This document shows positions 25,727 to 34,636 of a stretch of DNA of 59,713 bases, piece by piece (position 1 is the first letter of the stretch; each line of letters begins with the position of its first letter). The stretch is from CAIQJJ01 sp964606085 (GTDB lineage Bacteria; Chloroflexota; Anaerolineae; Anaerolineales; UBA4823). A program made the position numbers and the translations under genes. The notes below the pieces were generated by a model that worked only from the letters and a program-made list of their open reading frames with translations, did no database searches and was not told where the DNA came from. The DNA is taken from assembly GCA_964606085.1 (NCBI GenBank), contig CAZSFD010000022.1, positions 1-59,713 on the forward strand, written 5' to 3'.

Positions 25727-26755
25727 TCAGGTTAGCCAGCGCGCCAGCCATGATAGGCTGAGCGCCTGGGGGTATTCATGCCCGCCAGCGTGAACAGCCA
25801 GTTCGCAGATCACTTCTGCGCCAAGCATGGCGTAGGTTTTTTGGACAGTGTGGATGGATTCTCTGGCAGCCTGAATAGGAAAAAGATGGTCTTTCTCCCC
25901 ATTCAAGGCGCAAAACGGGCGCGGCGCAATCAGCGCTGCCAAATCGCTCATCTCGGCCAGGCCCAAGATGCCCGGCACGTAATTGCACTCGCAGTGCGCC
26001 TCGCGGCCAATGGAAGCGCGGAACGAACTGAAATAGCCCGATACCACTGCCGCACACAAGCGCGGTTCGATGGCCGCCAGCCACAACGCGGTCGCCCCAC
26101 CTCCCGAATGCCCGGTGACGGCTATTGTGGCCGGGTTGACATCGGGGCGGGTCAGCAGGTAATCCAGCACCCGCTGGCCGTCCCAGCAGCGCTCGCCCAG
26201 CAGTGTGCGCCCGTAGAGCGAATAGAGCAGCGCCAGGTGACGGCACGAGCGCGGGAAGGGGCCGCGCAAATCATCGGTGACGCGTTCGCCAAAGCCGCGC
26301 TGCTCGACGGCGGCCACCAGGTAACCCGCCCGCGCCAACGCCTGGGCATAGTTGTTGCCAATCGAAAGGTGGTGGCGTGCGGTCTCTTCATCGGGATAGT
26401 GGCCCAGGCAGTATTGCACACTTGGCTCGTGACCGTGGAAGACCAGCACGGTCGGCAAAGATGGCAGTCGTTTGCGAGGGGTAAGCAAATAGAGTGGGAT
26501 TTGGACGCCTTCCCCGGCATCCAGGCTGTATTTTTCTTCAACGTAATCCCCGCCGTCGAGCGTTTGCACCTGCCTGGCGTCTACTGGCGGAATTACCCGC
26601 TCCGATAGCCCCATAACCTTTTGCAAAGCCGCCCGCAAAGAGATTTGCCAGGCCGAAAATTGATCCGCTCGGTCTGGAATTGGCTGCGGAACGGAAGTCC
26701 CCATTGTGCCTACGCGCAGCGCTTCAAGATGGTTTTGGAGATTGAAAGGCTCCAT
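25727..26755 (-). CDS. alpha/beta hydrolase, acetyl-xylan-esterase/dienelactone-hydrolase type
   Basis: 342 residues, no signal peptide. It has VLVFHGHE (oxyanion region), EQRGFGER, the nucleophile elbow TGHSGGG, an acid in LNGEKDHLFP and a late His in AVHAGGHEYP. The family includes acetyl esterases that deacetylate sugars. In a pectin locus, removal of acetyl or methyl groups from imported oligouronides is plausible. ATG 26755 is chosen; a frame from 26791 runs into the hairpin at 26768-26801. No strong ribosome-binding site is visible. Confidence 0.78.
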   Translation of the reverse strand: MEPFNLQNHLEALRVGTMGTSVPQPIPDRADQFSAWQISLRAALQKVMGLSERVIPPVDARQVQTLDGGDYVEEKYSLDAGEGVQIPLYLLTPRKRLPSLPTVLVFHGHEPSVQYCLGHYPDEETARHHLSIGNNYAQALARAGYLVAAVEQRGFGERVTDDLRGPFPRSCRHLALLYSLYGRTLLGERCWDGQRVLDYLLTRPDVNPATIAVTGHSGGGATALWLAAIEPRLCAAVVSGYFSSFRASIGREAHCECNYVPGILGLAEMSDLAALIAPRPFCALNGEKDHLFPIQAARESIHTVQKTYAMLGAEVICELAVHAGGHEYPQALSLSWLARWLT

Positions 26756-26767
26756 GAATGATGAGGG

Positions 26768-26801
26768 AAGCCCCCCATTGGGCGATGCCAATGGGGGGCT
26801 T
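26768..26801 (-). terminator. strong G+C-rich hairpin downstream of kdgK
   Basis: Perfect 14-bp stem (AAGCCCCCCATTGG at 26768-26781 with its complement at 26788-26801) and a 6-nt loop. It begins 14 nt after the kdgK stop. There is no long T run, so it may pause, stabilise or only partly terminate transcription. Confidence 0.6.
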
Positions 26802-26815
26802 AGGAAGGAGGATTT

Positions 26816-27898
26816 TTAGCGTTGAATGCGGGCCGAACCGCCTTTGGCGAAGGCGCGTACCTGATCCACGGTCGCCATGGTCGTGTCGCCGGGGAAGGTG
26901 GTCAGCAGCGCCCCGTGAGCCCAGCCCAGGTTGACGGCTTGCTGCGGTTCCTCGCCGGTCAGCAGGCCGTAAAAGAAGCCCGAGGCGTAGCCATCACCGC
27001 CGCCGACGCGGTCGTAGACATCCAGTTCAGCGGTGGGTGAAACATACGTCTGGCCGTCAATCCAGGCCACCGCGCCCCAACTGTGGCGGTTGGTGGAGTG
27101 GACTTCGCGCAGCGTGGTGGCGACGATCTTGACGTTGGGGAATTTGGCCGTCACTTTGTCAATCATGCCGAAGAACGCGCTGGGATCGAGCTTCGACTTC
27201 GCAGCGACTTCCGGGCCGGGGATGCCCAGGCCAAGCTGCAAATCTTCCTCGTTGCCCACCAGCACATCCACATTCTCGACGATGCGTTTGACCACCGAAA
27301 CGGCCTTCTCCTGCCCGCCCCAGATATTCCACAATTTGGCGCGGTAGTTCAGGTCGAAGGAGGTGATTGCCCCGGCAGCTTTGGCGGCCTTCATGCCCTC
27401 GATGATCAACTCGCCGGTCGTTTCGGAAAGCGCCGCAAAGATGCCGCCGCTGTGGAACCAGCGCACTCCTGCACCGAAGATGGCGGCCCAGTCGAAATCG
27501 CCGGGCTTGAGCATGCCGCCGGCCTCGTTGGCGCGGTTGTAGAACACCACCGGGCCGCGTACGCCGTAGCCGCGGTCAGAATAAACCGTGGCCATGTTGG
27601 GGCCGTTGACGCCGTTGTGTTTGAACTGCTTGTAGAAGGGTTTGACGCCCATCGCCCGCACGCGCTCGGCAATCAGGTCACCGATGGGGTAATCCACCAT
27701 GGCCGAGGCCACGCCGGTCTTCATGTTGAAGCAGTTGGCCAGGTTGGCAGCGCAGTTGAATTCGCCGCCGCTGACGTGAATCTGGCACTCTGCCGCCTTG
27801 CGGAAGGGGATGATGCCGGGGTCGAGACGATGTACCAGCGCGCCGAGTGAGAGAAAATCGAGCGCGCCATCGGGTTTGATATTCAGTCCGTATTTCAT
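26816..27898 (-). CDS. kdgK: PfkB-family sugar kinase, 2-keto-3-deoxygluconate kinase
   Basis: 360 residues. The ribokinase fold is clear: an HVSGGEFNCAANLANC block near the N-terminus, SFDLNYRAKLW in the middle, and the C-terminal catalytic signature DRVGGGDGYASGF with the base Asp. It would phosphorylate KDG to KDPG, the point where the saturated and unsaturated uronate routes meet. ATG 27898 has AAGGAG about seven bases upstream. It follows gnd across a family A hairpin. No KDPG aldolase gene is in the window. Substrate assignment rests on family and context. Confidence 0.82.
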   Translation of the reverse strand: MKYGLNIKPDGALDFLSLGALVHRLDPGIIPFRKAAECQIHVSGGEFNCAANLANCFNMKTGVASAMVDYPIGDLIAERVRAMGVKPFYKQFKHNGVNGPNMATVYSDRGYGVRGPVVFYNRANEAGGMLKPGDFDWAAIFGAGVRWFHSGGIFAALSETTGELIIEGMKAAKAAGAITSFDLNYRAKLWNIWGGQEKAVSVVKRIVENVDVLVGNEEDLQLGLGIPGPEVAAKSKLDPSAFFGMIDKVTAKFPNVKIVATTLREVHSTNRHSWGAVAWIDGQTYVSPTAELDVYDRVGGGDGYASGFFYGLLTGEEPQQAVNLGWAHGALLTTFPGDTTMATVDQVRAFAKGGSARIQR

Positions 27899-27927
27899 TT
27901 GATTGCTCCTTAGAGAAAAAACTACAC

Positions 27928-28003
27928 AACCACGGAATACACGGAACACACGGAAGAAGAGAAACGGGATTTAATTTCCGTGTATTCTGTGTGTTCCGTG
28001 GTT
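27928..28003. repeat. family A intergenic hairpin
   Basis: Arms built from AACCACGGAA, TACACGGAA and CACACGGAA units face their inverted copies ending in TTCCGTGGTT. It fills the gap between the gnd stop (28005) and the kdgK ribosome-binding site. Confidence 0.8.
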
Positions 28004-28004
28004 T

Positions 28005-29414
28005 TTACTCTTCTATCCATTGTGTATGGAACGAACCTTCGCGATCCACGCGGCGGTAGGTGTGCGCGCCGAAGTAGTCGCGCTGGGCCTGGGTCAGGTT
28101 GGCGGGCAGGCGGGCGCTGCGGTAGGCATCGTAGTAGGCCAGCGCGGCGCTGAAGGCCAGGGCCGGGATGCCGTTCTCGGCGGCCAGGGAGACCACTTTG
28201 CGCAAGGCGGCCTGGCGGGTGTTCATCGCCGCGGCGAATTCGGGGTCAACCATCAGGTTGGGCAAGTCGGGGTTGCGCTCGAAGGCTCCGCGGATGTCGT
28301 TGAGGAAGCGCGCCCGGATGATGCAGCCGCCGCGCCAGATGCGGGCGATCTCGCCGTAGTTCAGGTTGTAGCCGTATTCCTTGCTGGCCAGCTTCATCAG
28401 GCCGAAACCCTGGGCGTAAGAGCAAATCTTGGCGGCGTAGAGGGCGTCGCGCACCCAATTGATCACGGTCTGCGCGTCGGCGGTGATGTTGGGCGTGGGG
28501 CCGGTCAGCACCTGGGCAGCGGCGACGCGCTCATCTTTGAGAGCCGAAACGATGCGGCTCTCGACGGCGGCGTTGATGGTGGGGGTCGGTGCGCCCAGGT
28601 CGAGGCCGTTTTGGCTGGCCCATTTGCCGGTGCCTTTCTGCTGCGCCTCGTCGAGGATCAAATCCACCACGGCCTGGCCGGTTTCGGGGTCGGTTTTGGT
28701 GAAGATGTCGGCGGTGATTTCGATCAGGTACGATTCGAGTTCGCCGCGGTTCCATTCGGCGAAGGCTTCATGAAGCTGCTGATTACTCAGCCCCAGGCCG
28801 CGGTGCAGAATATCGTAGGCTTCGGCGATGAGCTGCATGTCGCCATATTCGATGCCGTTATGCACCATCTTGACGTAATGCCCGGCGCCGCGCGGCCCCA
28901 TGTAGGCCACGCAGGGTTCTCCGTAAGCCTTAGCCGAAATGGCCTCGAAGATCGGCTTGACCAGTTCCCACGCTTCGGGCTGCCCGCCGGGCATGATGGC
29001 CGGGCCCCACAGCGCGCCATACTCGCCGCCGCTGACGCCCGTGCCGATGTAGATGATGCCTTTGGCTTCCAGTTCCTTCGAGCGGCGTTCGGTATCGGGG
29101 AAATAGGTGTTGCCGCCGTCAATCAGCAGGTCGCCGGGTTCGAGGGCATCCTTAATCCCGGCGATTGCCACATCCACCGGTTTGCCCGCCGGCACCATCA
29201 TCATGATGCGCCGCGGACGTTCGAGGGTGGACAGGAAATCTTCCAGTGTGGCGCAGGCCACAATGTTTTTATCCCCATATTTCTCGCCAAATGATTTAAC
29301 CTTTTCGGCGTCCACATCGAAGCCCGCCACGCGGAAACCGTTGCGTTCCATGTTGAGGGCCAGCATGTGGCCCATCACGCCCAGGCCCATCAATCCAAAA
29401 TTTGCTTTTTGCAT
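28005..29414 (-). CDS. gnd: 6-phosphogluconate dehydrogenase, decarboxylating
   Basis: 469 residues, the length of the long NADP type. The N-terminal Rossmann motif is GLMGLGVMGHMLALNM, followed by GTGVSGGEYGALWGP, KMVHNGIEYGDMQLIAEAY and the C-terminal IWRGGCIIRA block. It converts 6-phosphogluconate to ribulose 5-phosphate and CO2. AGGAGG precedes the ATG. Its presence between kdgK and the LarA homolog suggests a link between the uronate locus and gluconate or pentose-phosphate flux. Confidence 0.95.
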   Translation of the reverse strand: MQKANFGLMGLGVMGHMLALNMERNGFRVAGFDVDAEKVKSFGEKYGDKNIVACATLEDFLSTLERPRRIMMMVPAGKPVDVAIAGIKDALEPGDLLIDGGNTYFPDTERRSKELEAKGIIYIGTGVSGGEYGALWGPAIMPGGQPEAWELVKPIFEAISAKAYGEPCVAYMGPRGAGHYVKMVHNGIEYGDMQLIAEAYDILHRGLGLSNQQLHEAFAEWNRGELESYLIEITADIFTKTDPETGQAVVDLILDEAQQKGTGKWASQNGLDLGAPTPTINAAVESRIVSALKDERVAAAQVLTGPTPNITADAQTVINWVRDALYAAKICSYAQGFGLMKLASKEYGYNLNYGEIARIWRGGCIIRARFLNDIRGAFERNPDLPNLMVDPEFAAAMNTRQAALRKVVSLAAENGIPALAFSAALAYYDAYRSARLPANLTQAQRDYFGAHTYRRVDREGSFHTQWIEE

Positions 29415-29434
29415 AACACTCCTCCTGCAATTTG

Positions 29435-29499
29435 AACCACAAAGTACACGAAGTACACAAAGGTTAAAAACTTCGTGTACTTTGTGACCTTTGTGGTTA
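29435..29499. repeat. family B intergenic hairpin
   Basis: AACCACAAAGTACACGAAGT faces its inverted copy ending ACCTTTGTGGTTA. The outer TTA (29497-29499) is the TAA stop codon of the LarA homolog. Confidence 0.8.
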
Positions 29500-30720
29500 T
29501 TTCTTTAGCCTGTAAAGAATCTCACCTGCTTTTGGCACGTAGAGAATGCCCTCGTCTTCGCGGTTTTGCCACTCGGCCACGTTGATTGCCCCTGGGTCGA
29601 GGTAGCCCAGGTTCAGGCGGGCGCAGTCTTCCGGTGGGATTTTGCTGGCCAGGGTGACCTTGACGTTGGCTTTCTCGAGGCCGCCTTCCATCACGCCCGA
29701 ACCGCGCACATGCGTCGAATGCGCCACCACGCCCAGCGGGATATGCTTGAAGCGTTCCCAACCTTGCAGGAAATAGGGCAGGATATGGTAGCCGATTTCG
29801 TAAATATATTTGCCGTGTACGTGGCTGACCACATCGAGGTGTGGGGCGTAGATGATTACTTCACCGCCCACGGCCACTGCCGGTTCGAGCTTGTACATCG
29901 CCTTCGCCCCCGTCCACAACTCATCGTACATCGTCGGCGCGCACGAAAGAACCCGCTTGAAGGGGTTGTCGCACCAACGGATGTGGCGCTGCGCCGAGAG
30001 ATCGGCGGCTGCATCCCAGGCTGACAGGTGATCGCCAATGAACAGGTCGGATAGATCATGTCCCTCGACCACCAGCGCCACCAGCGTGATCGGCGTCTGG
30101 ATAAATTCCGCGGCGCGGTGGATCATCGCCCGCACGGGGGTATCTTTGATGCCGATGGTGCCGACCACGCCCGCCAGCGCCCCCAGCCAGTGGGTGGCGT
30201 TGATCATATCGGGGCCGGAGATGCCGGGGAAGAGATATTTCGCCCCGCCGGAGAAGCCCACCACTTCGTGCGGAAACGTCGGGCCGAGGATGATCAGGTG
30301 GTCGTAATCCATCACGGCCTTGTTGATGCGTACCGGCACTTCGCGCGGCAGCGAGGGATGCCAGCGCTCCCCGGCCATCTGGCGGATTTCGTCGTCGCCG
30401 ATCAGACCAATTTGCGTCAAGGCATTGGGGTCGTCCCAGGCGTGGTTGAAAATCCGTGATTCGTGATACGAAAATCGTGATTGGGCAGACAGGCCAACGA
30501 GTTGATTAATACTGTCATCGGAAAGCGCCGGGTGCGTACCCAGGGCGACCATAAAATCAAGCTGCCTGGCGTCGCCCAGCACATCCACCATCTCGCGGAA
30601 CAGCATCGGCAGCGGCAGCGAGCGCGTGTGATCGGGGATCAGCACCAGCACTTTTTGGCCTGTGAATTTTCCGGTGAGGCCGGTGTATAGTTTTTCACGA
30701 ATATCTTGTTGCAAGAGCAT
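29497..30720 (-). CDS. LarA-family nickel-pincer racemase/epimerase homolog
   Basis: 407 residues. The signature residues of lactate racemase LarA are present: PDHTRSLP (Asp30-His31-Thr32-Arg33), GTHP (His63), FPHEVVGFSGGAKYLFPG (His151 and Lys161, the residue that holds the NPN cofactor) and NATHWLG (His177). LarA homologs isomerise 2-hydroxy acids, and some are thought to act on sugar acids. Within a uronate/aldonate cluster a C2-epimerase of an aldonate is more likely than lactate racemase. The cofactor-making genes larB, larC and larE are not in the window. Its stop codon is the edge of a family B hairpin. Confidence 0.83.
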   Translation of the reverse strand: MLLQQDIREKLYTGLTGKFTGQKVLVLIPDHTRSLPLPMLFREMVDVLGDARQLDFMVALGTHPALSDDSINQLVGLSAQSRFSYHESRIFNHAWDDPNALTQIGLIGDDEIRQMAGERWHPSLPREVPVRINKAVMDYDHLIILGPTFPHEVVGFSGGAKYLFPGISGPDMINATHWLGALAGVVGTIGIKDTPVRAMIHRAAEFIQTPITLVALVVEGHDLSDLFIGDHLSAWDAAADLSAQRHIRWCDNPFKRVLSCAPTMYDELWTGAKAMYKLEPAVAVGGEVIIYAPHLDVVSHVHGKYIYEIGYHILPYFLQGWERFKHIPLGVVAHSTHVRGSGVMEGGLEKANVKVTLASKIPPEDCARLNLGYLDPGAINVAEWQNREDEGILYVPKAGEILYRLKK

Positions 30721-30732
30721 AAGACCTCCAGG

Positions 30733-30800
30733 TGCGTGTTGCGTGAAACGTGATACGTGAAGTTATGCAACACGCATCACGTTTCACGAATCACGTATCT
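30733..30800. repeat. family C intergenic hairpin
   Basis: CGTGAAACGTGA at 30742-30753 with its complement at 30777-30788, plus CGTGTTGC at 30735-30742 with GCAACACG at 30767-30774. The competing pairings give alternative folds. It starts a few bases after the uxuB stop codon. Confidence 0.75.
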
Positions 30801-30802
30801 CA

Positions 30803-31618
30803 TCACACCCCGCTATACGCCGAGAACCCGCCATCCACCGGCACAACGATCCCGGTCACGAACGACGATGCCGGGGAGACGAGCCACAGTAACGTGCCGA
30901 GCAGGTCTTGCGGGTCGCCGAAGCGGGCCATGGGCGTGTGCGACATGATCTGGTTGCCGCGCGGCGTCAGGCTGCCGTCCTCGTTGAGCAGCAGGGCGCG
31001 GTTCTGGTCGCCGACGAAGAAGCCGGGGGCGATGGCGTTGACGCGGATATCGGGGCTGTACTCCTGCGCCATATGCACGGCCAGCCATTGGGTAAAGTTG
31101 CTCACGCCCGCCTTGGCCGCCGAATAAGCCGGGATGCGCGTCAATGGGCGGAAGGAATTCATCGAGGAGATGTTGAGGATCACACCCGATTTTTGCTCCG
31201 CCATCATTTTGCCAAACACCTGGCTGGGCAGCACCGCGCCGCTGATATTCAGGTCGAAGACCCAGCGCAGGGCGTCGGTGGGCAGGTCGAAGAAGGATTG
31301 CGTGGCGTTGGTGGTGGCCTGCGGTTTGTTGCCGCCGGCCCCGTTGATCAAAATATCCACCTTGCCAAATTTCGCCAGCACGGCCTGGGCGGCTTGCTCG
31401 ATGCTGGCTTTATCCAGCACGTTGCAGGCGACGCCGATTGCACCATTCCCGATTTCAGCGGCCAGCGCTTCGGCAGGCTCCAGGCGCAAATCGAGCACGG
31501 CGACCGTGGCCCCGGCGGCGGCCAACGCCCGGCACATCGCCGCGCACAGCACGCCCGCCCCGCCCGTCACCACGGCCACTTTGCCGGTCAGGTCAAATAG
31601 AGAGTTGATATTTTCCAT
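30803..31618 (-). CDS. uxuB: SDR oxidoreductase, probable D-mannonate oxidoreductase (fructuronate reductase)
   Basis: 271 residues. SDR features are VVTGGAGVLCAAM (cofactor loop), INGAGGN, Ser and YSAAK catalytic residues, and the long C-terminal block with HTPMARFG and SFVTGIVVPVDGGFSAYSGV. This end is typical of SDR-type mannonate oxidoreductases such as Bacillus YjmF. It would reduce D-fructuronate to D-mannonate with NAD(P)H. ATG 31618 has TAGGAG six bases upstream. It is downstream of uxaE, the preceding pathway step, across a family B hairpin. The dehydratase UxuA that would follow is absent. Confidence 0.75.
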   Translation of the reverse strand: MENINSLFDLTGKVAVVTGGAGVLCAAMCRALAAAGATVAVLDLRLEPAEALAAEIGNGAIGVACNVLDKASIEQAAQAVLAKFGKVDILINGAGGNKPQATTNATQSFFDLPTDALRWVFDLNISGAVLPSQVFGKMMAEQKSGVILNISSMNSFRPLTRIPAYSAAKAGVSNFTQWLAVHMAQEYSPDIRVNAIAPGFFVGDQNRALLLNEDGSLTPRGNQIMSHTPMARFGDPQDLLGTLLWLVSPASSFVTGIVVPVDGGFSAYSGV

Positions 31619-31636
31619 AGTTACTCCTACAAAAAT

Positions 31637-31709
31637 AACCACAACGTACACAAAGGATCACGAAGGAAAAGATTGGATTACCTTTGTGTTCCTTCGTGTC
31701 CGTTGTGGT
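31637..31709. repeat. family B intergenic hairpin
   Basis: AACCACAACGTACACAAAGG and ATCACGAAGGA face inverted copies ending in CGTTGTGGT. It lies between the uxaE stop (31718) and the uxuB ribosome-binding site. Confidence 0.78.
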
Positions 31710-31717
31710 GAAAACCA

Positions 31718-33169
31718 TTACGCAACAAACGGCGTCAGATGGCGGATGAAATGTTTCTCGATGTTGGCGGCGTAGGCTTCGGGATTGTCGCGTAATACCT
31801 GCACGAACTTCTCGTAGAAACGCAGCGAGCCATCGGGTTTCTTATCGGTCAGCACCGAGCCAAAGGTGACGTGCAGGATTTCGCGGGCATCGAACTGGTC
31901 GAGCAAACTCGGCCAGACCGACACATCTTCGGGCAGCGGGGCGCGGCCTAACTGCGCCGAAACGTGATAGCTGGCCTTGTCGGTTTCGTAGCGCTCGCGG
32001 GAAAAGACGTAAAGCTGGCGGAAGAAAACCGGGTCGAGATCGGCAATCGTGCGCAGCGCTTCGAGATAGCTCGTCCCGGCGGTTTTCAGGTGTACCAGCC
32101 CCTTGGTCAGCCGGGCGGCGATGGGATACACGCTGAACTTATCCGACCCGGAGTGCAGGCTGAGCTTGTACGGCCCCAACTGCCGGGCGATGGCGGCGTG
32201 CCCGGCGAAATCGGCCTCGAAGGCGGCCAGGTCGCCGATGTAGTCCACGCCCTTCTCGAAGTGACCGATGTACCGCGGCGCCAGGCTGACCCACTGCACG
32301 CCCAGCCGCTTGAGTTCGCTGGCGAAATATAAATGTTCGGCGTGGGTGGTGGGCAGATCGGTTTCATCCACCGAGACTTCCAACTCCACCGGGCGGCCAG
32401 CGGCGGCTTTGACGAGATGCTGGTACATCATCGCTACATGCGCTACGGCCTTGCCGTATTTGGCGGCAGCTTTGAAAAGCGTGGCATCGTCAAAGGTCAG
32501 TTTCAGCCCTTCCACGTCGAAGGTTTTCCCGGCTAACCCGGTAGCTTTGGGCTGCACATCGGCGGGAAGCTGCTCGGTCAGTTGGCGCAGATCGCTCAAA
32601 CTGGCGGTCTCCGCCGCGTTATTCACATGCGCGCCGGGGTCAATCGTGAAGAAGGTGAAACCGGCCGCCAGGCAGGCGTCAATGTCTTCGGGCGTTTTCA
32701 GGTGGTCGGCATCCGCGCCCACGCCGCCCTGCCAGCCCTCGGCAAAGATACCCCAGGTGGCATCGTCCATCACCTGCTGCGGCGAGCGCCCGGTGCGCGT
32801 CATCTCACGGATCGATTGCTGGGCGAAAATCGGGGCCACCTTACTGCCCGTGGCAACCACCGCCCGCACATGGCCGGGAGTCGCCAATCCCAGGCGGTCG
32901 CCCATCCCGGCAGAAGTTTTCAACCCGTGGGGTTTGGGCTGCAACCAGGGCAACTGCGCCCGCAGCGCCGCGGCATTCTTCGGACTGAGCGGGCCGAGCA
33001 GCAATGTCTTGCCGCTCACTTCGCTGGTTTGGCCCTCGAAAGCCGCCAGCGCCGCCTCGCCAGGGGCTAACACGGCCACCTGCGAACCCGCCAGGCCATA
33101 CACCACGTCGTTTTGTTCAACCAACGAGCGTGGGGAAATGTTCAAAAAAGTTGGAAAGGGATTGTTCAT
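31718..33169 (-). CDS. uxaE: tagaturonate/fructuronate epimerase (UxaE family)
   Basis: 483 residues. The protein matches the UxaE family, with FGLGDRLG-like GMGDRLGLATPGH, a GVGADADHLKT block, TIDPGAH, and LHSGSDKFSVYP. These are conserved in this metal-dependent epimerase, which converts D-tagaturonate into D-fructuronate and lets galacturonate enter the glucuronate branch. ATG 33169 has GGAGA about four bases upstream. The gene lies between uxaC and uxuB in pathway order. Confidence 0.85.
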   Translation of the reverse strand: MNNPFPTFLNISPRSLVEQNDVVYGLAGSQVAVLAPGEAALAAFEGQTSEVSGKTLLLGPLSPKNAAALRAQLPWLQPKPHGLKTSAGMGDRLGLATPGHVRAVVATGSKVAPIFAQQSIREMTRTGRSPQQVMDDATWGIFAEGWQGGVGADADHLKTPEDIDACLAAGFTFFTIDPGAHVNNAAETASLSDLRQLTEQLPADVQPKATGLAGKTFDVEGLKLTFDDATLFKAAAKYGKAVAHVAMMYQHLVKAAAGRPVELEVSVDETDLPTTHAEHLYFASELKRLGVQWVSLAPRYIGHFEKGVDYIGDLAAFEADFAGHAAIARQLGPYKLSLHSGSDKFSVYPIAARLTKGLVHLKTAGTSYLEALRTIADLDPVFFRQLYVFSRERYETDKASYHVSAQLGRAPLPEDVSVWPSLLDQFDAREILHVTFGSVLTDKKPDGSLRFYEKFVQVLRDNPEAYAANIEKHFIRHLTPFVA

Positions 33170-33180
33170 GGGGTCTCCAG

Positions 33181-33223
33181 CGTGATGCGTGAAACGTGAA
33201 ATCATGCATCACGTTTCACGTTA
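33181..33223. repeat. family C intergenic hairpin
   Basis: CGTGAAACGTGA at 33188-33199 pairs with 33209-33220 around a 9-nt loop. The right edge holds the TAA stop of uxaC (33221-33223). Confidence 0.8.
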
Positions 33224-34636
33224 TAGCTTGTACGCTTTCTTCACCAACCGCACCGCCACATCCAAAATCATCTCTTCAGCGTCGGCGAGGTCTACCATGC
33301 CACGCGCCACAAGCCCAGCCAGCCAATTGGCCGCAACCCTGCGCCAGACATCGTGGCGGGCGGGGATGGACGGGAAGGCGCGCGTATCATCGTTGAAGCC
33401 GACCGTGTTGTACAACCCGGCAGTCTCGATGATCTGGTCGAAGTAGCGCGCCATGCCGTTGGGGCTGTCGTGGAACCACCAGGGCGGGCCGAGGCGCAGG
33501 GCGGGGTAGTGACCAGCCAGGGTGGCGAGTTCGCGGGCGTAAGTGGTTTCGTCGAGGGTGAACAGGATGATCGTCAGAGCCGGGTTGTTGCCGTGGCGTT
33601 CGAGCAGCGGCTTGAGGTTGCGGGTGAATTCGCTTTGCACGGGAATGTCGCAGCCTTTATCGGCCCCGAAACGCTCGAAGACCTGCGGGTTGTGGTTGCG
33701 GTACGAACCGACGTGAATCTGCATCGTCAGGCCATCTTCGGCGCTCATACGGGCCATCTCGATCAGCATGTGGCCGGTGAAGAGTGTGGCGTCCTCGGCG
33801 GTGGCCTGGCCTTTCAGCGCTCGCTGGAAGATTTCATCGGCTTCGTTGAGCGAAAGGGTTTCGGTGTAAGCCGTTAGCGCAGCATGGTCGGTGGCTGTCG
33901 CGCCCATTTGCTTAAAGTAGGTGCGGCGATCTTCCAGGGCCTGGATCAAATCAGAGAAGCAGACGATCTCTTTGCCCCAGGCGGCGCTCAACGCATCCAG
34001 ATTACCCCGCCAGCCGGGAATATCCAGGTTGACCACCCCATCCGGTCGGAAACAGGGGATGACGCGCCCCTTCCAGCCGGATTCACGGATGGCTTGATGG
34101 TGGCGCAAGTCGTCGTGGGCGGCGTCGGTGGTGGTCAGCACCTCGATGTTGAAGCGCTCGAACATTGCCCGCGGGCGAAAGGCGGGTGTGGCGAGTTTCT
34201 CGGCGATCTGGTCGTAAATGCGCTGGCCCGATTCGGCGTCGAGTTTTTCGGAGATGCCGAAAACGTCGTGCAGTTCGTGGGTCAGCCACATGCCGCTGGG
34301 CGTGCCGCGAAAGAGATAGAAATTCTCGGCGAAAGTTTGCCAGATGGCCCGGTGGTCGCCTTCGACGGGGCCGCCGTCGCGCCGGGGAACGCCCATCTTT
34401 TCCAGCGGAACGCCTTGCGAATAGAGCATCCGAAAAACGTAGTGGTCGGGGATGATCAGCAGTTCTGTCGGCGAACCGAAGGAATAATCGGCATCGGCGA
34501 ACAGACGCGGGTCAACGTGGCCGTGTGGACAGACCAGCGGCAGGTTTTCCACGCGTACGTACAGCTGGCGGGCAATTTCGGCCTGCCGGGGGTCAGGCCC
34601 AAACAGGCGGTCGGGGGAAAGCTGCAAGGGGGTCAT
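33221..34636 (-). CDS. uxaC: glucuronate (uronate) isomerase
   Basis: 471 residues, normal for UxaC. Metal-site motifs are CPHGHVDPRLF near the N-terminus, TTTDAAHDDLRHH, MQIHVGSYRNHNP and a GFNDDTRAFPSIPARHDVWRR end. It isomerises D-glucuronate to fructuronate and D-galacturonate to tagaturonate. Its ATG overlaps the stop of the BASS symporter in ATGA, so the two are translationally coupled and controlled by the promoter at 35589-35617. Confidence 0.95.
   Translation of the reverse strand: MTPLQLSPDRLFGPDPRQAEIARQLYVRVENLPLVCPHGHVDPRLFADADYSFGSPTELLIIPDHYVFRMLYSQGVPLEKMGVPRRDGGPVEGDHRAIWQTFAENFYLFRGTPSGMWLTHELHDVFGISEKLDAESGQRIYDQIAEKLATPAFRPRAMFERFNIEVLTTTDAAHDDLRHHQAIRESGWKGRVIPCFRPDGVVNLDIPGWRGNLDALSAAWGKEIVCFSDLIQALEDRRTYFKQMGATATDHAALTAYTETLSLNEADEIFQRALKGQATAEDATLFTGHMLIEMARMSAEDGLTMQIHVGSYRNHNPQVFERFGADKGCDIPVQSEFTRNLKPLLERHGNNPALTIILFTLDETTYARELATLAGHYPALRLGPPWWFHDSPNGMARYFDQIIETAGLYNTVGFNDDTRAFPSIPARHDVWRRVAANWLAGLVARGMVDLADAEEMILDVAVRLVKKAYKL

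Noticed and set aside
28020..29294. Plus-strand open frame (424 codons) opposite gnd
   Set aside because: Antisense shadow of a well-conserved housekeeping gene; no motif of its own.
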